From NCBI GenBank assembly GCA_011037195.1, contig JAAEAF010004384.1, positions 33,407-97,406 of the forward strand: 64,000 bases of DNA, written 5' to 3'. Each line of letters opens with the position of its first letter. Positions within the stretch are counted from its first letter, which is position 1. The stretch comes from Triatoma infestans. Taxonomy: Eukaryota; Arthropoda; Insecta; Hemiptera; Reduviidae. The notes beneath the pieces are model-generated. The model ran no database searches, had not been told where the DNA came from, and worked only from the letters and a program-made list of their open reading frames with translations. This document shows positions 44,401 through 54,905 of this stretch, piece after piece. A program made the translations under genes and the position numbers.

Positions 44401-45225
44401 CCCCAATCACATTTCGTCGGATTACAGATTGGAGCAAATGCACTTACACACTTATACTTTCCTGGATTTTTTAAAAAACATATCAGTGCACCATGTCCGC
44501 CCATGCTGTACAAAAATTGATGCATTTAAGTAAAAGTTGGATGCATTCCCTAATGTAATCATTAAAATAAAAAAAAAATATACCTATGACCCATAATGCT
44601 CTGACGTTCAGGATCAGCCGGGAAGTTATCAATAATTATGGTTGGTAGCTCTGAAGTTACGTAAGTATACATATTATAATGATTCTTCCAAGGGTCTACA
44701 GTAGCGTCAATATAAAAGCCAGCTCCTGAACCAAAATCGTAACTATCATCTTCACCAGAAATATTGCAACCTCCTAGAAAAGACACAAACTGTACAAAAG
44801 GCCATCAATGAATAAAATAATTTCATATTTATTTATATGAATGAAGAAAAAACGAACTTGGGCTGGTATCAGGAGCTACAACAATTACATTATATTTACT
44901 AGCATGCTGCTGTGCACTTGCTTTAGTTACAAAATTTTGTTCTGTACAGGTCAATCCTGACAGCCAATACATTACAGGTAGTTTTTGGACATCAGCATTC
45001 GGTGGAAGATATATTCCAAACTTCATAGAACACTTCAGCACTTTACTAAAACGAAAAATAATAATTAAATGTTAATTTTCAAACTATTAATTTTATTTAG
45101 GCACCGCAACTTAGTCAGTTTTCTTGACCGGCTCTTTCGAAAATTACTTCTTACCTGTCATGACTGAATACCTTCTGAAACCCATCAAAACATTTATTAC
45201 AAGAAACTTCTTTTAATTCAGACAT
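41478..45225 (-). CDS. ESD: S-formylglutathione hydrolase (esterase D), complete, five exons
   Basis: Hydrolyses S-formylglutathione to formate and glutathione, the second step of glutathione-dependent formaldehyde removal, in the cytosol. Exons in gene order: 45225-45155, 45045-44858, 44773-44584, 44505-44274, 41657-41478; total 286 residues against about 282 in human. Conserved blocks: [36 protein letters not shown]-type [13 protein letters not shown], nucleophile elbow [10 protein letters not shown] (Ser150, split between exons 3 and 4), [26 protein letters not shown] (Asp226) and [13 protein letters not shown] (His265). The catalytic triad is intact. The last intron (2.6 kb) contains a decayed copy of part of exon 3 and a foldback-like repeat. 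The enzyme is an alpha/beta hydrolase of the esterase D family; confidence is high. Confidence 0.97.
41760..43370. other. ESD intron 4, unassigned part
   Basis: Short frames on both strands (41835-42161, 42237-42419) give no recognisable protein. Probably old transposon debris. Nothing can be named. Confidence 0.35.
43415..43772. mobile_element. Inverted-repeat element with a hammerhead-like end motif
   Basis: GGATATAGAATTCTTGAGGA at 43415 and its near complement ending CAAGAATCTACATCC at 43772 form about 25-bp inverted repeats, 358 bases overall. Inside, GCCGAAACGTTGGCGAAGTA (43707-43726) has the GAAAC..GTT end typical of Penelope-like hammerheads, and CTGAT lies 26 bases upstream (43681), but the stem between them is degenerate. 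Confidence 0.5.
43915..44031 (-). pseudogene. Decayed partial duplicate of ESD exon 3 and its acceptor side
   Basis: ATAAAAGCCAGCT, CCAGAAATATTGCAA and CCATCAATGAATAAA at 43929-44025 recur in the same order and similar spacing at 44711-44816, which is the start of ESD exon 3 and the end of intron 2. The copy has indels, lacks the acceptor AG context and cannot encode the protein part. It is a local fossil duplication within the gene. Confidence 0.75.
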
Positions 45226-45637
45226 TTCTCAATACAACAGTGTATTCCGTTTCTAAAATAAATACTATTACTTTTATAGCTGCAATTAAGCGGATATTCA
45301 ATTTACTTATGTAAGATAACCAGATAAGAGACTTCTATACATCATGAGCATCGTGATCAACATTGGCTCAAATGACTAGACATATTTTTTCAATTCAAAT
45401 ACTAAGACAAGTGGGTATTTGGTGTCAATTGTAAAAGGAAAACTCATCAAAGCATTGTGTCAATTTATATTTAAAAATCAAACCATCGTTTTACATCAAA
45501 GACTATTGTATTTATACGAAATTTTATCAAAGTTTTCTTTGTAGTGTTTGGCAAACAGTGAATCTTGGTTATAAATTGTTTCATAGCTTATGACTTTTTT
45601 TAGATAACTTAGGATTTTATTGTTTCAACTCTTAAAT
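45226..45637 (-). promoter_or_regulatory. ESD 5' region
   Basis: Only 455 bases separate the ESD start codon from the upstream CSN2-like stop, so the ESD promoter lies here or in the CSN2 3' end. No clear TATA box is seen. AT-rich throughout. Confidence 0.45.
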
Positions 45638-45651
45638 TTTTATTCTTTATT
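45638..45651 (-). terminator. Polyadenylation signals of the CSN2-like gene
   Basis: Two overlapping-range AATAAA hexamers on the gene strand (plus-strand TTTATT at 45638-45643 and 45646-45651), 30-45 bases after the stop codon at 45681-45683. Such close spacing is common in compact or retroposed genes. Confidence 0.6.
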
Positions 45652-45680
45652 TCAATGAGCGTTCTATACTGTAGCATTAT

Positions 45681-47024
45681 TCACAGCATTTCGCTAGAAA
45701 TACTTTCTTCTAGGCGATCAATATTCGCTGTTAAATTTGCAATTGCATTATATCTACTTATATTTATATCTTCGTTTTCATTTAGAATCAGTACCTTATT
45801 GATCTGATCAATTTTACCGTTAATAACGTTATCTAAGATGCATGAGACCAAGAGATTTTCTGATTCTTCGTCATCCATATCCAAAACATTCGAAATAAAT
45901 TGAATTTTAAGAGTTTTATATGCTTTAATAGTCTCAAGCAACTTTGCAGTACAAATATTTTTATGCAAACTATCAATATGTTCACTGACTAATGGATCAC
46001 TAAAAATAGATGGATCTTTTTTCTTCAAATTTTTTTTAAAATTGTCAATATCATTCTTTTGATAGGCAATGAAGAGTTCTGCAAGGGGCTTTATTTCGGT
46101 ATCATTACAGTATTGTTTAGCATCTTGGGAATCTAATGGATTTATATTGGACTTAGTGAGCATAGTGATTAACAATAAATATTTTAAACAACCGAATCTT
46201 CTAGGACTTCCTGATTCATCGTAGTTTTTAAATGCTTCATAAAAATCTACCAGCGCTTTGGTATAATCACCAGATCTAAGAAACATTTTTCCACCACATT
46301 CTCTGATAGTTGCTATAGTCATTGCATTAGGTAATAATGATTTAATATTCAGAGATTTTTCATAAACGTGTTTCAATTTTTTATAATTTTTTTGTGCCGC
46401 ATACATTTCTATTTCTAGCGCAAAAATATCTAATAATTGAGAGCCATTCTGTTCTATAAAATCAGCATTATCATTTGTTTGATTAGCTAAATGTAAATGA
46501 TTTATTATTTGCTGTAATTTATCAAATTCACCTAAATCACAGTACAATTTACCTAATTTTATGTTTATTTTAAACCATAATCTAGCATTATTTAATTGTT
46601 TCAGCTTGTCCACGGTGGTTTCATAAAATAAACGCAATAGATTGTTATTTTTAGAAATGGAAACATACGTTAAAATATTGTTAACAACCTTTTCACTTTG
46701 ATTTTTTGTCACAGTCGATAAATAGGTAAGCAATTCTTCATATTTCTCCATCATTTCATTGTAATTTTCAATTTTAAATAATATCTTTATAATTTGTTTC
46801 AATGCTTTAAATCCCCATTCGCCTTTTTTTTCACCCTGTAAAGCTAAAACCTTATTAAAATTTTCTAAAGCAAGGTTTGGATTGTGTTGCTTTGCTAATT
46901 TAGAATGATAATACTGGTTTTCCAATTCAGCATTAGCTTCTATATCAGAGTTAGTTTCTTCGCTGTATTCAAAACAATTATCTTCCACCCATTCCAAATC
47001 ATATTCTTCACCAGATGACCCCAT
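45681..47024 (-). CDS. COP9 signalosome subunit 2-like protein, single exon (probable retrogene)
   Basis: CSN2 (Alien in flies) is the PCI subunit that helps the signalosome bind cullin-RING ligases before deneddylation. This intact 447-codon frame matches CSN2 end to end (human CSN2 is 443 residues): acidic N-terminus EYSEETNSD, ENQYYHSK, KKGEWGFKALKQ, KLGKLYCDLGEFDKLQ, IRECGGKMFLRSGDY, EAFKNYDESGSPRR, and a C-terminal PCI part with LLVSCILDNVINGKIDQ. CSN2 is one of the most conserved eukaryotic proteins, yet this copy differs at many positions, roughly half by eye. It has no introns whereas its neighbours have many. I infer a retroposed paralogue that has stayed open and is evolving fast. 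A lineage-specific sole CSN2 gene is the alternative. No poly-A remnant was found. Confidence 0.85.
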   Translation of the reverse strand: MGSSGEEYDLEWVEDNCFEYSEETNSDIEANAELENQYYHSKLAKQHNPNLALENFNKVLALQGEKKGEWGFKALKQIIKILFKIENYNEMMEKYEELLTYLSTVTKNQSEKVVNNILTYVSISKNNNLLRLFYETTVDKLKQLNNARLWFKINIKLGKLYCDLGEFDKLQQIINHLHLANQTNDNADFIEQNGSQLLDIFALEIEMYAAQKNYKKLKHVYEKSLNIKSLLPNAMTIATIRECGGKMFLRSGDYTKALVDFYEAFKNYDESGSPRRFGCLKYLLLITMLTKSNINPLDSQDAKQYCNDTEIKPLAELFIAYQKNDIDNFKKNLKKKDPSIFSDPLVSEHIDSLHKNICTAKLLETIKAYKTLKIQFISNVLDMDDEESENLLVSCILDNVINGKIDQINKVLILNENEDINISRYNAIANLTANIDRLEESISSEML

Positions 47025-47504
47025 TTTTTGTTTATTTGGTATTCAAAGAAATGATTGGTTTGTTTCTTCAGATTACTTGCCGGATAATTAAAAGTATCGA
47101 AATCCCTGCAAGAAACAACCATTCTTGCAATTATCTGTTGTTATGGTTTTAAATGTTTTGTATAAAAATTCACTATAGCAACTTAAATTATTATAAAATG
47201 CTATATTAAAATTTAAATGAGCAATGACGCCAAAAATGCATTTCGGTTCTCGGCATGACGCATTAGTTTTTATTGATAACGCAGTAGAAGGAAAAATTTG
47301 GCCATTCAATAAGTAGTTACGCCTATTTCTTATTTCATGGTTAAACTCAATGGATTAATGGATCAGAAATGTTGCTGATCGCCTTGTTTCTTATTGAAAT
47401 CTATTCAATTTGTAAATATAAATTGAATGAATTAACTGTTTGGGCATATGAGAACTATGCAACAAAATCTTAACGAATGTAAATGCCCTGAAAAAATTGG
47501 GAAA
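47025..47504. other. 5' flank of the CSN2-like gene
   Basis: Two short minus frames (46940-47122, 47088-47309) have no recognisable match. Presumably promoter and 5' UTR. No core promoter element can be named. Confidence 0.4.
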
Positions 47505-47812
47505 CCAAACAACCAACCAACTAACCTAGCAATCAGCCAAATAACCTAGCAACCAAACAACTAACCTAGCAAACACCCAACCAACATAGCAACCAAAAAA
47601 TCTACCTAGCATTCCAACAACTAACCTAGCAACCCATCAACTAATCTAGGAACCAAACAACCAACCTAGCAACCCAACATGAACCTAGCAGCCCATCAAC
47701 CAACCTAGCAACCAAACAACCAACTTAGCAACCCAACAACCAACCTAGCAACCAAACAACTAACCTACCAACCACCTCGGAACCAACAAACTAAGCTAGT
47801 AACCAAACAAAG
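47505..47812. repeat. Minisatellite, about 20-bp unit
   Basis: Some fifteen imperfect tandem units of the type AACCTAGCAACCAAACAACC. Units vary in sequence and slightly in length. There are no unique spacers, so it is not a CRISPR-like array. Confidence 0.92.
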
Positions 47813-47959
47813 GTAGTGTATTTTTACTTGATTTAATCATTTATCAAACTAAATCATATCACGTTGAAATAGTGGGAAGAAACCGTAGAAAAAAAAAATG
47901 CCATCTTATGAGAAATTAAAGGAATTTTTATGGAATTTTATATCCATATACATTCATAG

Positions 47960-48570
47960 TTATGTAGTATATACTTATTGTTATATATATAAATATATAT
48001 ATTTATATAGTCTGTGTGTGGATGTGTTTTAACAAAATATCTCAATATCGAAAAGTCGTAGGAAGCTCAAATTTGGTATTTAGTTTAGGCACTACCATCG
48101 CGAATATTCCATCGGACAAAATCCATCAACCGGAAGTGTGACTTTACTTAATGATTTTGTCACTTTTTCGCGATTTTCTCGTAATCGGCTCCAACGATTT
48201 TCTTTAAACTTCATATACTATTCTATACACGCATAAACCCCCATCACTTTTATTTGAAACATTTTCTTGGGATTGATTTTCGGGGAGTTCTGGGAGAACA
48301 GTCACGTTATGCTTTCCACTAAAGTACTTCAATGTAATATGCGTTTTCACCACCTACATAATATTAACATACATTAGAAGCATTTATAGTTGAAGAAAAT
48401 GGTTAACAGGAATGCGATTTTTCAGAATAGGTTTTTGAGTTTTTGTAGAGGTTTCTCGAAAACGACTACGATTTCCTTGAAACTTGGTATGCTAACTTCC
48501 CAGATAAAAACTTATTACTTGTATTAGAAACATCTTCCAGGAAAATTGATTTTGGGACGGTTATAGGGTA
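47960..48570 (-). repeat. Dispersed 'R1' repeat, reverse orientation, with (TA)n
   Basis: Read on the minus strand it gives the order seen at 18.3 kb: TTCAAGGAAATCGTAG, TCGCATTCCTGTTAACC-type, AAAGTGATGGGGG, AAAATCGTTGGAGCCG, CACTTCCGGTTGATGG, then the microsatellite, here TA/TATATA at about 47980-48010. Confidence 0.85.
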
Positions 48571-49199
48571 ACAATAGCTCAAGTTTATTTGCTTAGTTTC
48601 CTTCATTAGTGTTATTTATGCATTTTTTTTATTCTTCTATTTTAGGGTGCTGCAAATATTACTCAGACAGTAGAGATAACAGACCCTACATATTTTTCTA
48701 TACTAATAACACAGTCAAATAAAATGCGGTAGACAAAGTTAGGTGAGTGTACACACCAGAATTTTTTGTTTTACTGTTTTTCGTTTTGGAATACACAGTT
48801 CATTTTCTGGGAGGGGCTATTTGAAGAAAATCACTTTAATAGTAAGTTGGAAGATGTTTTCATACAGGTATGCTATACTATTTTTAGAATACTTAAGAAG
48901 CTAGACGCCTCTTTATTTAACAATTTTTTTTTTTTATTGAAATTTACAACTGTAACAATAGTTACAAGTAAATATAATGATTAAAACAATGACGGGATGT
49001 TTAGATTGGAGAAGTACCCAGCGATGACCGCCATTACCATAAAACATGATGTATTATTTCATAGTGCCATGACAATAATTCATCACTAAGGATAGGAAAG
49101 TTGTTCTATTAGACATTAGAGGATTGAAATGAACTGATGTTGAGGAAGGAATTTGGGAAAACGAAGTTTTGTTAGATCACAGACAAAAGGGAAGTAGAT
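48571..49199. other. Intergenic DNA, nothing named
   Basis: No supported gene. The frame at 48766-48984 is short, hydrophobic and without a match. Confidence 0.4.
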
Positions 49200-49760
49200 T
49201 ATGATAGTGACATTCTATACAAAAAATGGAGCATTAAGGATTGGATGCGTAATTTTTGACAAGGATTGGATGCGTTGGGAATTGGAACTTTTAGTCGACC
49301 CCCATACAATACCATCTGACCAAATTGGTACTACTAACAGTATAATAAATGTGTTTCGTTGTTTAAGTTTAGTTTTGAACGCCTACCGATGAGCTTTTCA
49401 GGAGTTTATAGCGTCAGTTAACTTCTTGTCTTTTCAGTCTGGAATGAGGATTCCATGTCAATCGTCTGTTCAGGTATAATAGGCGCCATTCAACTAACTA
49501 GGTTTGCAGCTGGTTGAGGTGCATCTAGAGAGCCCTGGTAGCAATAACAAGATCGAGATGGGGGGTCAGAATTGCGGTATCGTCCGCAAAGGTCGATAGT
49601 ATTTGGATGCTGCGGAATATCTGCTGAGTACAAGGTGAAGAGGAGAAGTCTGGGGATGCTGCCTTGGTGGAGTGTCCAGTTAACTGAGCCGTAAATCAGA
49701 ATGGGTCTGCGTGGACTGGGTAAAGAATGAACATCTAGGTTCAGTAGTCAGGCTGTTTTC
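49200..49760 (-). mobile_element. Jockey-type reverse transcriptase remnant
   Basis: On the minus strand, broken frames give SADIPQHPNTI and TFADDTAILTPHLDLV (the RT active-site region), then HLNQLQTWLVEWRL. This is the same type of element as at 1-1112, heavily frameshifted. Confidence 0.65.
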
Positions 49761-50149
49761 GGAGGAGAGATCGTTTATTGTTTGTGGGTCCGTATGGATA
49801 TGTGAAAGCAAGGAACAGATAGGTCGGGAAGATTTGTAAAACATGTTGGCCAGTATGTGGGTTCATTAGGTGAAAGAATATTGAGGAGGGTTACGTCACG
49901 AGGATTTGTTACTCGCTTTCCTATCGAGGATGATACGAGTTGCAATCGCCGCCGCAAAGAAAATGAGATCCTAGGGATTGAAGAAATGTTGGAATTGTTC
50001 TTGATTCATTGAATGATTTGGGTGGCAGTACACGCAGAAATTGTTTGTTGGAAAGAATTACTGAGTAGAGTAATGGTTATATGGTTCTGGATTTCATAAC
50101 GTTTGTTGGATAAAAGGAATGTAATTATGTTGTATAGTTCTTCTAATTA

Positions 50150-50420
50150 GTATATCTGTACCTCCGTGAACAGTATTTCTGGATTGGGTTGCATGTCGAT
50201 CTGTTAGATCGAGCGATCCCTAGTCACCTACCTCGACCTGTGTTCACGCCAATTTTGGAATGACAACTCACTATGTCTACTTAAGCAAGCACATGCATAC
50301 GATTGGAGTGGTAAGGATGCCGGATGTCCGCTTTGCAACGATGGCGAACTGAACGGTGAGCACCTTGCTGGTGCCAAGCTCTATAAACCAGCAGCGTGAG
50401 GATGCTGCCGAACAAGATCC
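50150..50420 (+). mobile_element. LINE C-terminal zinc-knuckle remnant
   Basis: A frame reads LDLCSRQFWNDNSLCLLKQA and then DAGCPLCNDGELNGEHLAGA. The pattern CPLC..(N)..H is that of the C-terminal zinc finger in jockey/R1-type LINEs. It is on the opposite strand to the neighbouring RT fragment, so it is a separate insertion. Confidence 0.5.
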
Positions 50421-50429
50421 CTATTATGC

Positions 50430-51337
50430 TAGGGCTCTCTTATATTGGGATTTAGGACAGAATGGCTAAATTGCCAACAGCTGACGTTGAATAAAAAAAA
50501 TCTATTGTCTGGATGGGCGGTTTTGTACTTTACATAATCGATTTCGTAAAAATATGATCTGCTTGTAAAGTGTGTCTCTATAATCAATGTGTGATGGAAG
50601 CAAGAAACAGAAAATAAATATATTTTAAAAACTGAGTTTAGAGGCAAAACTGTATAGTTAGCAAAAGTATGAGTAACAGATAGCGAAGGCAAAGCACTTG
50701 GCCTCTACTGTAAAAGACCTACTGAAAAGCGGCAAAACTAGTATAAATTAGAGACCAAAAGTTACACACAGTCAGTCATACAGGAGTTACATGCATTGAG
50801 TCTTACAAGTTCACACGTCAAACGCGTTATTTTCAGGAAGTGTTCTATTCTGTCACTCTTTTCGTTTATTTATCCATCCTAGTTTTATATTTAGTTTAGC
50901 TCGTTTTAATATATAATATCTAGTCATTAAAGTAGTTGTTCTTAAAGGGTGGTTAACTTCTATTTCCTAACTCACTAAATTCTTTTCGTATTTCTTAAAA
51001 TTAGGCCCTTTCAAAGCTGCTCTTGCAACACTAAAACACACATCCACTCAACACGTGCAATACAAATGCAATGTTGATTCTTCTTTCATGGAGAAGGATG
51101 TCCAGTACATGTCTTAAAGTTTGCATTTACGCAACTGAAATTTATGAATGAGGTTTTGGCAATTTGTTATAATATAAAAAAAGTATATTGACACACAAAA
51201 AATATGGGAAACACACACTTTCTCTTACTCAATTTCCTTTCAATTTTAAATTTCGCTCATATGTTCTAAGATAAATGTACAGGTGGTGGGGTGGCAAGAC
51301 AGCCTACTAGCGGAGGCAGCTTCCGAATGATTGCATT
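50430..51337. other. Intergenic DNA, nothing named
   Basis: No gene or element supported. The minus frame at 50429-50692 has no match. Confidence 0.4.
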
Positions 51338-52582
51338 ATAGAGAGCCAATATTTTATTTTATTTTCTTTAATTTTATTTTTACAACTGTTTGCACCTTTT
51401 AAAGGTATACAGAGGGTAGTTGACCTTAATACTAAGCTTAGATATAATTACAAATAATAAATAAAACCTCAAAAAAAAAAAGAAAGAAAAAACCGACAAA
51501 TTTTTTTCTTCAAGGAATTACCTTTTTCCTAAAACACATGAGAAGAAAGAAAAACAAAAATCGAACAAACAAAAAAAATCAAATCATGATCAAAATTCAT
51601 ATTAAATATAGAAAATAATTAATTTAAGACATCCCTTATTTGAAATATATAAAGACAGAATAAATATATATCTTTTATTTTATTTATATTATCTGATTCT
51701 GTAAATGTAAGTAAGTTTATGAAATTCTCATTTTCATTATCGTGTGTTAAATACTTATTTATATACAATTTCCTGCGATTCGTATAAGCAGGACACATTA
51801 TAATCGCATGTATTAAATCATCTGTTGCATTGAATGTACAAAATTTACAAATATTTTGTGAATCAAATATTTGCTTCTATTCAAATATATGGTACTTTTT
51901 TTTTGTATACTAAACGTAATTGAGCAATTAGTCTTAACATGTTAATGTTCACATAATACTGGAGATAATTTTTTTTGAGACTGCAGCTACAAAGATTTCT
52001 GTTGAGGAGATTATACCAGTTATTCAATGCGAACTCTACATCCTTACTATATTGTTCTTGAACGATTCCGGTAAAGCATTACAATTATCTGAGAGTATTT
52101 CCCAGCTTTGAGCTTGCCAAACGAAATCAGCACCGATACAATTTAAATATTTTCTAAGACTCAGCACCCAATTGAATGGCATCTTAAAATGACTTAGCTC
52201 AAGTAGCCTAAGGTAACACATTTTTGGTAACGAAGAATCTGACATCCGAAGTAGCAATCGCCATCATCCCAACAGCCTTTTAAGTATTTGAATTTTGTAT
52301 GTATTCTTCATGTTTCGAGCCTAACAAAGGAGTCCGGTGTCGTTTTAGAAAGGCATAACTATTGCTTAACAAAACGAATCTGGTCTCTTTCAACTACACT
52401 ACTATATTCAGCACCCCAAACCTCAGAAAGATATAATAATACACTCTCCGAGATAGAATCGTACAGATTAGTTTTTGTCTCCCAGCTATCACTCTTGCAC
52501 GACCTAATAGAGATAGAACCACGGATGAAGCTGTTGCGTTCTTAGCCAGAAAATGTTCACTTGCTTTGATAGAGAGCCAATA
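51338..52582 (-). mobile_element. 5'-truncated non-LTR retrotransposon with 14-bp target duplication
   Basis: ATAGAGAGCCAATA occurs at 51338-51351 and exactly again at 52569-52582. Between them, on the minus strand, lies the 3' part of a LINE: ATASSVVLSLLGRARVIAGR, YLSEVWGAEYSS-like sequence, SHFKMPFNWVLSLRKYLNC, and the C-terminal zinc finger ICKFCTFNATDDLIHAIIMC. The 3' end (low coordinates) is an A-rich tail of AAAATA units. Frameshifts break the frame. It was inserted by target-primed reverse transcription and truncated within the RT domain. CR1/Kiri- or R1-like by eye; the clade is open. Confidence 0.88.
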
Positions 52583-52599
52583 ATGAACAAACACATTTG

Positions 52600-53140
52600 A
52601 ATTTAACGACGCCGATTCCTCAAATTCACTGAAAACAATTTTTTCAGAAAAATGTTTAAATAAAAGTGATACGTTTCTATCGATGCCGTAAGCATTCCAC
52701 ATTTAAAGGAAATCGCTGTCGTTTTCGAGAAAACTCTATTAAATTTAAAACCTACCCTGTGAAATCGCCCTTGCGGTTAACCGATTTCTTCAAATTTGTA
52801 ATTCTATCAATGCTTCTAATGTATTTAGGTGGTGAAACCGTATATTATATTGAAGTTCTTTAGTGGAAAGCATAACGTGGCTGTTCCCCCAGAAAATCAA
52901 TTTTGCCAGGAAAATGTTTCAAATAAAAGTGATAGAGATTTATGTGTGAAGATAGTATACGAAGTTTAAAGAAAATCATTGGAGCGGTTCGATAAAATCA
53001 CGAAAAAGTGAAAAAAATTATTCAGTAGAGTCGTACTTCCAGTTGATGGATTTAGTCCGAAATCTTCGTGTCTGATGAGATGGTGGTGCCTAAACGGAAT
53101 ACCAAGCTTGAGCTTCCTGCGACTTTTCGTTTTTGAGATA
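52600..53140 (+). repeat. Dispersed 'R1' repeat, left part, interrupted by the Harbinger element
   Basis: Two units: TTTTTTCAGAAAAATG / TTTTGCCAGGAAAATGTTTC, AAGGAAATCGCTGTCG / AAAGAAAATCATTGGAG, CCTTGCGGTTAACCGA / TACTTCCAGTTGATGGA, then CGAAATCTTCGTGTC, CGTTTTTGAGATA. It breaks where TTGGCTAAAG begins and continues at 54743. Confidence 0.87.
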
Positions 53141-54742
53141 TTGGCTAAAGTGAATAATAAATACTTATCAGCTTTTACTTACAAACATTCACGCATTTAC
53201 TGACCTATAAGTGAATAAAAAGTATTACATTTAATAATTGCCTTAATCAGTAAAACCTTAAGAAGGTATAACAAAACTTATACATTAGTAATTACTTAAG
53301 TAGGTGTGAATAACACAAGAATACTTTATAAGCTGTATCAGTATTTACTAACGTCTCGGAAGGTAGCTCAACACCTGCCTGATAATTTGTAAACGAAATT
53401 TTGGCTAGATAGCTATGGAAGTTTTTATGAATTTACGTCCCGGAAAAATTTACAAAAAGCGACAAAAATTGAATCTTAGAGAATATAAACAACTTCTTCA
53501 TTTTGAAGAAAGTACGGTTGAACAACTAGCACATAGTTTTTTTACCGGTAATCAATGAAAAAAAGATGGTACTTTGTCATCAAAACAGAAATTCGAGATA
53601 TTTTTTCGATCTATTTCTCTGATCCTGGATTTCAAACAAGCGTAGGTGAAGATTTTGGGTTCATCGAAATATGGCTTGTCAAACTTTCCAGTTTGTCTTA
53701 AACAGAATTTATTTGTGCTAAGGTCTCAGTCTGGATTCATTTTCCACAAAATATACTTGAGATTGTTGAGGCTAAGCTAAAATGGGGCTCATCCTTCAAG
53801 TTGCCTTGTGTGACTGGAGCAGTGGATTGTACTCATGTATAAATCAATAAGCCAAAACAATTCAGTGATGTATACATAAATCGTAAGGGTTATCTGAGTA
53901 TCAACGTTCAGATTACTTGTGATGCAGATGAAGTGAATAAGAGTATAGATGCTTCTTGTCCTGGCACCCACGACAGTCTTACCTGGAAACGAAGTTCTGT
54001 TCTTCAAGTTATATAGAAATTTAAAGGGGCTGCTTGTCTTTTAGGAGATAGTGGCTATGGAATTGCTCCTTGGCTAATAACACCGTTAGAGCCACCATAA
54101 AGCCAAGAGGAAGAATTGTTCAATAAACAACATTCAAAAGAAAGGGTTACTATCGAAAGAGTTTTTGGTCAATTTAAAAGGAGGTTTCCGATTTTTGGAA
54201 ATCCAGTACTTATTAGATTGACAAATGTGCCGAAATTGTTCGTAGCTTGTCCGGTCTTGCATAATTTGGGAAAACTTTACTCATTTCGATGATAATTTGC
54301 CTGATGAATCAACCGAAAATGTTGAAAAACACTATGAATTACAAGACTGGACGATGAAAGTGACGCTGTTATTCGAAGAAGCGGGCAGGAAAAAAGAAAC
54401 AATGTTAAGGAAATATTTTTAAATAATCTTTAATTATAAGACGTAATAAATACATATAACAATTGAACTTTAACTTTTTCAATTAATTTAAAAGAAAAAA
54501 GAAAATTAGGAATTAAAAATCAAGTAGTTTCCTAGTACTTAGAATTCACTTAAAAGTCCATCCAGTTATAAGTATTTACTTACAGGTAAGTTCCAGTAAA
54601 AACTGATGGACATAAGTGTTTCCTTCTCAGTATTAGTAAACAGTTATTCACTCCGATATAAGTATTTACTATATGAAAGATTTACTTTACTGAATTACCG
54701 TTTTAACTTTCGAGAAATGTGTTTATTATTCACTTTAGCCAA
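53141..54742 (+). mobile_element. PIF/Harbinger DNA transposon, decayed, with terminal inverted repeats
   Basis: The 24-bp ends TTGGCTAAAGTGAATAATAA.. (53141) and ..TTATTATTCACTTTAGCCAA (54742) are inverted repeats with one mismatch. In between lies a HARBI1-type transposase in one broken frame: AVDCTHV, NRKGYLSINVQITCDA, CPGTHDS, LLGDSGYGIAPWLITPLEPP and ERVFGQFKRRFPIF. Several stops and frameshifts make it inactive. The flanks are too AT-rich and palindromic (GATA / TATA) to define the target duplication. It is inserted in an R1 repeat at that repeat's microsatellite site. Confidence 0.9.
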
Positions 54743-54905
54743 TATATATATCATATATATATATATTTCACATATATATATATATACCATTAGAAACATT
54801 TTTTTCGTACTCAGGGATCCTAAAACATGTATTTTCGGTAAACGCTCAATTTTGAAAATTGGCACGTTCGCAATAGAAATACTCTTACTAGGAGCAAGAA
54901 AGAGT
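54743..54905 (+). repeat. Dispersed 'R1' repeat, right part with (TA)n
   Basis: A TA array (54743-54785) is followed by ATTAGAAACATTTTTTTCGT, ACTCAGG, AAAACATGTATTTTCGG and GGCACGTTCGCAATAG. This is the terminal part of the repeat after its microsatellite. Confidence 0.85.

Noticed and set aside
47505..47812. CRISPR-like array
   Set aside because: Units are contiguous and degenerate with no unique spacers, and the DNA is eukaryotic.
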